Of a stretch of DNA of 8,850 nucleotides, positions 5,741 through 8,850 are shown piece by piece. Below the pieces are notes generated by a model, which saw only the letters and a list, made by a program, of their open reading frames with translations, had not been told where the DNA came from and ran no database searches. The DNA is from Oscillospiraceae bacterium (GTDB lineage: Bacteria; Bacillota; Clostridia; Oscillospirales; Oscillospiraceae). The position numbers and the translations under genes were made by a program. How positions within the stretch are numbered: position 1 is the first letter of the stretch; the number at the start of each line of letters is the position of its first letter. The stretch is taken from contig JAHHSJ010000066.1 in the NCBI GenBank assembly GCA_020025295.1, forward strand, positions 1 to 8,850, read 5' to 3'.

Positions 5741-7642
5741 TTACAGGGAGTCCACTTCCTTGAGCCAGAGCGCACCGCAGACATCGGACGGCATACGCCA
5801 ATCCCCACGGGGGCTGAGTCCCACAGAGCCCACCTTGGGGCCGTCGGGCATACAGGAGCGCTTGAACTGCTGGGTGAAGAAGCGGTGATAGAAGCGCTTG
5901 AGCCACTTGAGGATGACCTCCGGGGAGAAGCTGTCGCCCAGCGCATAGACCGCCAGACGGTAGATTTTCTTCGGGCCGAAGCCCCAGCGGAGCATATAGA
6001 ACAGGAAGAAATCGTGCAGCTCGTAGGGGCCTACCAAATCCTCGGTTTTCTGGGAGATTTCTCCCTCCACCGCAGGCAGCAGCTCGGGAGACACCGGGGT
6101 GTCCAGAATGTCCTCCAGCACATGGGCGAGGGTCTGATTGTCGGCCTGCTGAGCGGCAAAGCGCACCAGACACCGCACAAGGGTCTTGGGAATAGAGGCG
6201 TTGACGGCGTACATACTCATGTGGTCGCCGTTATAGGTGCACCAGCCCAGCGCCAGTTCGCTGAGGTCGCCGGTTCCAATCACCAGACCGTTGCGCTGGT
6301 TGGCCAAGTCCATCAGCACCTGAGTGCGCTCCCGGGCCTGTGCGTTTTCATAGGTCACATCGTGGTTGTCCGGGTCATGACCAATATCCCGGAAGTGGAG
6401 GTTCACGGATTCCCCGATGTCCACCTCCATGAGGGTGGCGCCCAGCTCCTCTGCCAGAATACAGGCGTTGTTCTTGGTGCGGTCGGTGGTGCCGAAGCAG
6501 GGCATCGTCACGGCAAGGATGTCCTTGGCGTCCCGGCCCAGCATCTGGAAGGCACGCTGGGTCACCAGCAGGGCGAGGGTGGAATCCAGTCCGCCGCTGA
6601 GTCCGATCACCGCCGTGTTGGCGTGGGTGTGCTCCAGCCGCTGGGCAAGGCCCTGAGCGGAGAGCAGCAGCATATCGGCATACCGGCGGTCGGCGTCCAC
6701 GACAGGAATAAAGGGATTGGAGGGGATGGAGCGGGTCAGCTGAGTTTCCTCCTTCTCCAAATCGAAGTAGACGGAGTACACCTCTCCGCTGGCAGGGTAG
6801 GTGCTCATGCGGCGGCGCTCATAGGCCAAGCCCTGAATGTCCACCTCGGTGATGAGCAGGCCGGTGGTGAAAATCTGTTCGGAGAGGATGGTGCCGTTTT
6901 CTGCAATCACATCGTGACCGGCAAAGACGGAGTCGCCGGTGCTTTCGCCCCAGCCGGGGTTGGCGTAGATATAGGCGCAGGCCAGACGCTTGGAGGTGCA
7001 GGTCAGCAGCGTGCGGCGCCAGTCCGCCTTGCCCGCAGTCTCGTCGCTGGCGGAGGGGTTGAGCAGAATGGTGGCTCCGCCGGCGCACAGCCGGGTGGAG
7101 GGCGTGTCGGACACCCAGAGGTCCTCACAGATTTCCACACCGATGGTCAGCAGCGGGTTCTCACTCCAGCGGAACACCAGATTGGTGGACAGCTCCACAT
7201 CGTCCTGTCCGGCGAAGGAACAGATGGTGTAGGGCAGCTCCCGACCGGAGGTAAACCAGCGCTGCTCGTAAAATTCGCCGTAGTTGGGCAGGTAGCTTTT
7301 GGGCACCAGACCCAGCAGCTCGCCGTGGCAGAGGACAGCGGCGCAGTTATAAAGCTTGTTGTTGCACTGGACGGGCAGACCGACAGCCGCCACCAGATCC
7401 AGCGCCTCGGTGGCTTCCAGAATGGTGCGCAGGCCGTGTTCGGCACCCTGAATGAGGGTGTCGTGGAGGAACAGGTCCCCACAGGTGTAGCCGGTGATGC
7501 ACAATTCCGGGAAGCAAATGACCTTCACCTTCTGTGCGGCAGCCTGCTCCATGAGGGCGATGATTTGCCGTGCGTTGTATTCACAATCCGCCAACCGGAT
7601 TTTCGGAGTGGCGGATGCAACCTTAATAAAACCGTTTTCCAT
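5741..7642 (-). CDS. nadE: Glutamine-dependent NAD+ synthetase
   Basis: Catalyses the last step of NAD+ synthesis: ATP-dependent amidation of nicotinic acid adenine dinucleotide using ammonia released from glutamine. The 633 residues fit the long two-domain form typified by the Mycobacterium tuberculosis enzyme (679). The N-terminal nitrilase-type glutaminase domain (about 1-290) carries the Glu-Lys-Cys triad: Glu46 in CFPELCITGY, Lys115 in VPKSYLPNYGEFYE, Cys172 in GVEICEDLW. The C-terminal synthetase domain has the ATP-pyrophosphatase loop GLSGGLDST (347-355), followed by GTGDLSELALGW (456-467) and YNGDHMSMYAVNASIPKTLV. The conserved tail KVGSVGLSPRGDWRMPSD is present, so the protein is intact. 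ATG at 7642 is preceded by GAAGGG about 10 bases upstream on the minus strand. It is divergent from the M23 peptidase gene and has its own candidate promoter and terminator, so probably a single-gene unit. Confidence 0.97.
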   Translation of the reverse strand: MENGFIKVASATPKIRLADCEYNARQIIALMEQAAAQKVKVICFPELCITGYTCGDLFLHDTLIQGAEHGLRTILEATEALDLVAAVGLPVQCNNKLYNCAAVLCHGELLGLVPKSYLPNYGEFYEQRWFTSGRELPYTICSFAGQDDVELSTNLVFRWSENPLLTIGVEICEDLWVSDTPSTRLCAGGATILLNPSASDETAGKADWRRTLLTCTSKRLACAYIYANPGWGESTGDSVFAGHDVIAENGTILSEQIFTTGLLITEVDIQGLAYERRRMSTYPASGEVYSVYFDLEKEETQLTRSIPSNPFIPVVDADRRYADMLLLSAQGLAQRLEHTHANTAVIGLSGGLDSTLALLVTQRAFQMLGRDAKDILAVTMPCFGTTDRTKNNACILAEELGATLMEVDIGESVNLHFRDIGHDPDNHDVTYENAQARERTQVLMDLANQRNGLVIGTGDLSELALGWCTYNGDHMSMYAVNASIPKTLVRCLVRFAAQQADNQTLAHVLEDILDTPVSPELLPAVEGEISQKTEDLVGPYELHDFFLFYMLRWGFGPKKIYRLAVYALGDSFSPEVILKWLKRFYHRFFTQQFKRSCMPDGPKVGSVGLSPRGDWRMPSDVCGALWLKEVDSL

Positions 7643-7681
7643 GGTGCAAAATCCCTTCTCTTGGTATGTTTGTCAGCAGTA

Positions 7682-7710
7682 ACTTTACTCTATTTAAGGG
7701 AAAAAAGCAA
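7682..7710 (-). promoter_or_regulatory. Candidate nadE promoter
   Basis: On the minus strand TTGCTT (7710-7705) and TAAAGT (7687-7682) are separated by exactly 17 bases, about 40 bases before the nadE start. Both boxes are moderate matches to the sigma-A consensus. An imperfect palindrome, ATTTCC-G-GGAAAT, lies directly upstream of the -35 box at 7713-7725. Confidence 0.5.
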
Positions 7711-7760
7711 TGATTTCCGGGAAATGCCGGGCCCTTTGCCGTCCAAATCGGAAAAAGAGG

Positions 7761-7789
7761 TTGACAGGAAGGGAAACTTTGAGTATGAT
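7761..7789 (+). promoter_or_regulatory. Strong sigma-A promoter of the M23 peptidase gene
   Basis: A consensus -35 TTGACA (7761-7766) and a near-consensus -10 TATGAT (7784-7789) are spaced by the optimal 17 bases. Transcription should start near 7796, giving a leader of about 58 nt to the ATG at 7855. This is the best promoter match in the window. Confidence 0.8.
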
Positions 7790-7836
7790 AGTTGTAATTT
7801 GTTGTTACCATTTGATTCTGATTTTTGATTTTTTAC

Positions 7837-7850
7837 GGAAAGGTGTGGAG
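7837..7850 (+). promoter_or_regulatory. Ribosome binding site deciding the M23 peptidase start
   Basis: GGAAAGGTGTGGAG precedes the ATG at 7855 and offers AAGG about 11 bases, or GGAG 4 bases, upstream. An in-frame TTG (7825) and GTG (7843) also exist, but no comparable site precedes the TTG and it would leave only about 28 nt from the predicted transcription start. Confidence 0.6.
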
Positions 7851-7854
7851 ACCC

Positions 7855-8835
7855 ATGCAGGGAGAACTAGCGGCTCATTTCCAGAGCCGGAGCCGTTGTC
7901 TGTGGCTTTGCTGTCTGGTGATGGCGACTCTGGCTTGTTTTGGACTGTTCCAGAACTGGAATGCAACGGCATCCGAGCCGAACACCCACCCCGGCTACCT
8001 GGTGTTGGTGGACGGTGTGGAGGTGGCCGGCGGCACGGACGCTGCTGAGCTGAACCAGATCGCGGACGAGCTGCTGGATTCCTACCGCACGGAGCATACG
8101 ACCTCTGCGGAGTTCATCAATCGGGTGGAAGTTGTTCCCGGTGAGGTCAGCGAGGCTCTGCCTCAGAAGGAAGTTGCCGCCCCTGCGGTTGCGGATGCGG
8201 TGAAGGTCCGTGTGGAGGAAGAGTTCAACAACTACACCGAAACCGAGGCGGACACCATCTATCTCCGGGACGACACCCTCTATGAGGGCGAGTATCAGAC
8301 CGAGGAAGGCCATACCGGCGAGGAACTGACCACCCAGCATGTGGTCAGCATCAACGGTGAGCCCCGTCTGGTCAAGACCAGCGGCACTGTCACCGTCACC
8401 GAGGCAGAGCCTACGGTGATTCGCATGGGCACCAAGACGCGTCCGGAGTATATGTGGCCGGCCCACGGCTCCGTGTCCAGCTACTTCGGCAATGACAACG
8501 GCCGTACCCATAAGGGCATCGACATCACCGGCGGCACCGGAACCAATATCTATGCTTCCCGTGCAGGCAAGGTCATCTTTGCCGGCTGGAATGACGGCGG
8601 CTTCGGCAATCTGGTCGTTATCGCCCACGATAACGGCACCCAGACCTATTATGCCCATAACTCCTCTATTCTGGTTCATACCGGCGAGTCTGTGGCTCAG
8701 GGTCAGCACATCGCAGAGATGGGCACCTCCGGACGCTCCAGCGGCGTGCATTGTCACTTCGAGGTCCGTGTGGGCGGCGGAAATGAGCCCTTTGCCGGCA
8801 CTCCCGTGAACCCCATGAGCTATATCGGCAAATAA
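7855..8835 (+). CDS. Membrane-anchored G5-M23 peptidoglycan metallopeptidase
   Basis: A 326-residue protein predicted to cut peptide cross-links in peptidoglycan outside the membrane. A short basic N-terminus (QSRSR) is followed by a hydrophobic segment (about 15-31) acting as an uncleaved anchor or signal peptide. Next comes a spacer domain beginning GYLVLVDGVEV, a motif common at this place in clostridial M23 proteins. A G5 domain (about 115-193) follows, with the typical DTLYEGE, INGEPRLVKTSG and closing VIRMGTK. The C-terminal LytM/M23 domain (200-326) retains the zinc ligands His219 and Asp223 (THKGID) and His301 in the HxH pair His299/His301 (GVHCHFEV), plus a likely catalytic His268 in TYYAH. 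All expected residues are present, so it should be active. ATG 7855 was chosen over TTG 7825 from the ribosome binding site. No terminator is seen before the window ends 15 bases after the stop. Confidence 0.92.
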   Translation: MQGELAAHFQSRSRCLWLCCLVMATLACFGLFQNWNATASEPNTHPGYLVLVDGVEVAGGTDAAELNQIADELLDSYRTEHTTSAEFINRVEVVPGEVSEALPQKEVAAPAVADAVKVRVEEEFNNYTETEADTIYLRDDTLYEGEYQTEEGHTGEELTTQHVVSINGEPRLVKTSGTVTVTEAEPTVIRMGTKTRPEYMWPAHGSVSSYFGNDNGRTHKGIDITGGTGTNIYASRAGKVIFAGWNDGGFGNLVVIAHDNGTQTYYAHNSSILVHTGESVAQGQHIAEMGTSGRSSGVHCHFEVRVGGGNEPFAGTPVNPMSYIGK

Positions 8836-8850
8836 GAACGATAAAATGTA

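Noticed and set aside
5885..7828. 647-codon open frame on the plus strand opposite nadE
   Set aside because: Codon-aligned antisense of nadE, explained by the same codon bias; no recognisable motif, and nadE has all its catalytic motifs intact.
7927..7938. Lipoprotein lipobox in the M23 peptidase N-terminus (MATLAC)
   Set aside because: Position -3 before the Cys is Thr rather than Leu, so it is a poor lipobox; the Cys is one of four in the hydrophobic segment, which better fits a simple membrane anchor.
7867..8757. 296-codon minus-strand frame opposite the M23 peptidase
   Set aside because: Codon-aligned antisense shadow; the sense gene has a promoter, ribosome binding site, anchor and complete M23 motifs.

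Overview
The window looks like chromosomal DNA from an anaerobic, fermentative Firmicute, probably a gut Clostridia of the Oscillospirales type. This is inference from gene content and codon style. Supporting points are a pyruvate phosphate dikinase with extreme codon bias, a secreted protein ending in clostridial/streptococcal-type cell-wall-binding repeats, a G5-M23 peptidase, AGGAGG-type ribosome binding sites and sigma-A-like promoters. No rRNA, tRNA, CRISPR array, insertion sequence or phage gene is visible.

Layout. Bases 1-176 may hold the 3' end of an unidentified gene (weak call). Bases 177-305 carry a promoter and a leader of about 90 nt for ppdK (306-2969, +), a complete pyruvate, phosphate dikinase. 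A perfect 14-bp hairpin at 3034-3064 lies between ppdK and the convergent gene at 3076-5532 (-) and can terminate both. That second gene encodes an 818-residue exported protein: signal peptide, a papain-like cysteine protease domain resembling the streptococcal IgG-cleaving enzyme IdeS/Mac (peptidase family C66), two beta-rich spacer domains, and a C-terminal array of 20-residue aromatic cell-wall-binding repeats encoded by 60-bp tandem DNA repeats. Upstream of it, on the same strand but behind its own terminator (5699-5726), is nadE (5741-7642, -), a glutamine-dependent NAD+ synthetase with both glutaminase and synthetase domains. A 212-bp divergent intergenic region separates nadE from a membrane-anchored G5-M23 peptidoglycan peptidase (7855-8835, +), which has a near-consensus promoter.

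The four main genes appear to be independent transcription units. ppdK and nadE are housekeeping genes of central carbon and cofactor metabolism. The two others act outside the membrane, one on peptidoglycan and one on an unknown protein substrate. The most notable item is the IdeS-like protease. It keeps the Lys-Cys-His-Asp-Asp constellation of IdeS, with the Lys-Cys and Cys-His spacings identical to IdeS as I remember it, but it is built as a cell-wall-attached multidomain protein rather than a small free secreted enzyme.
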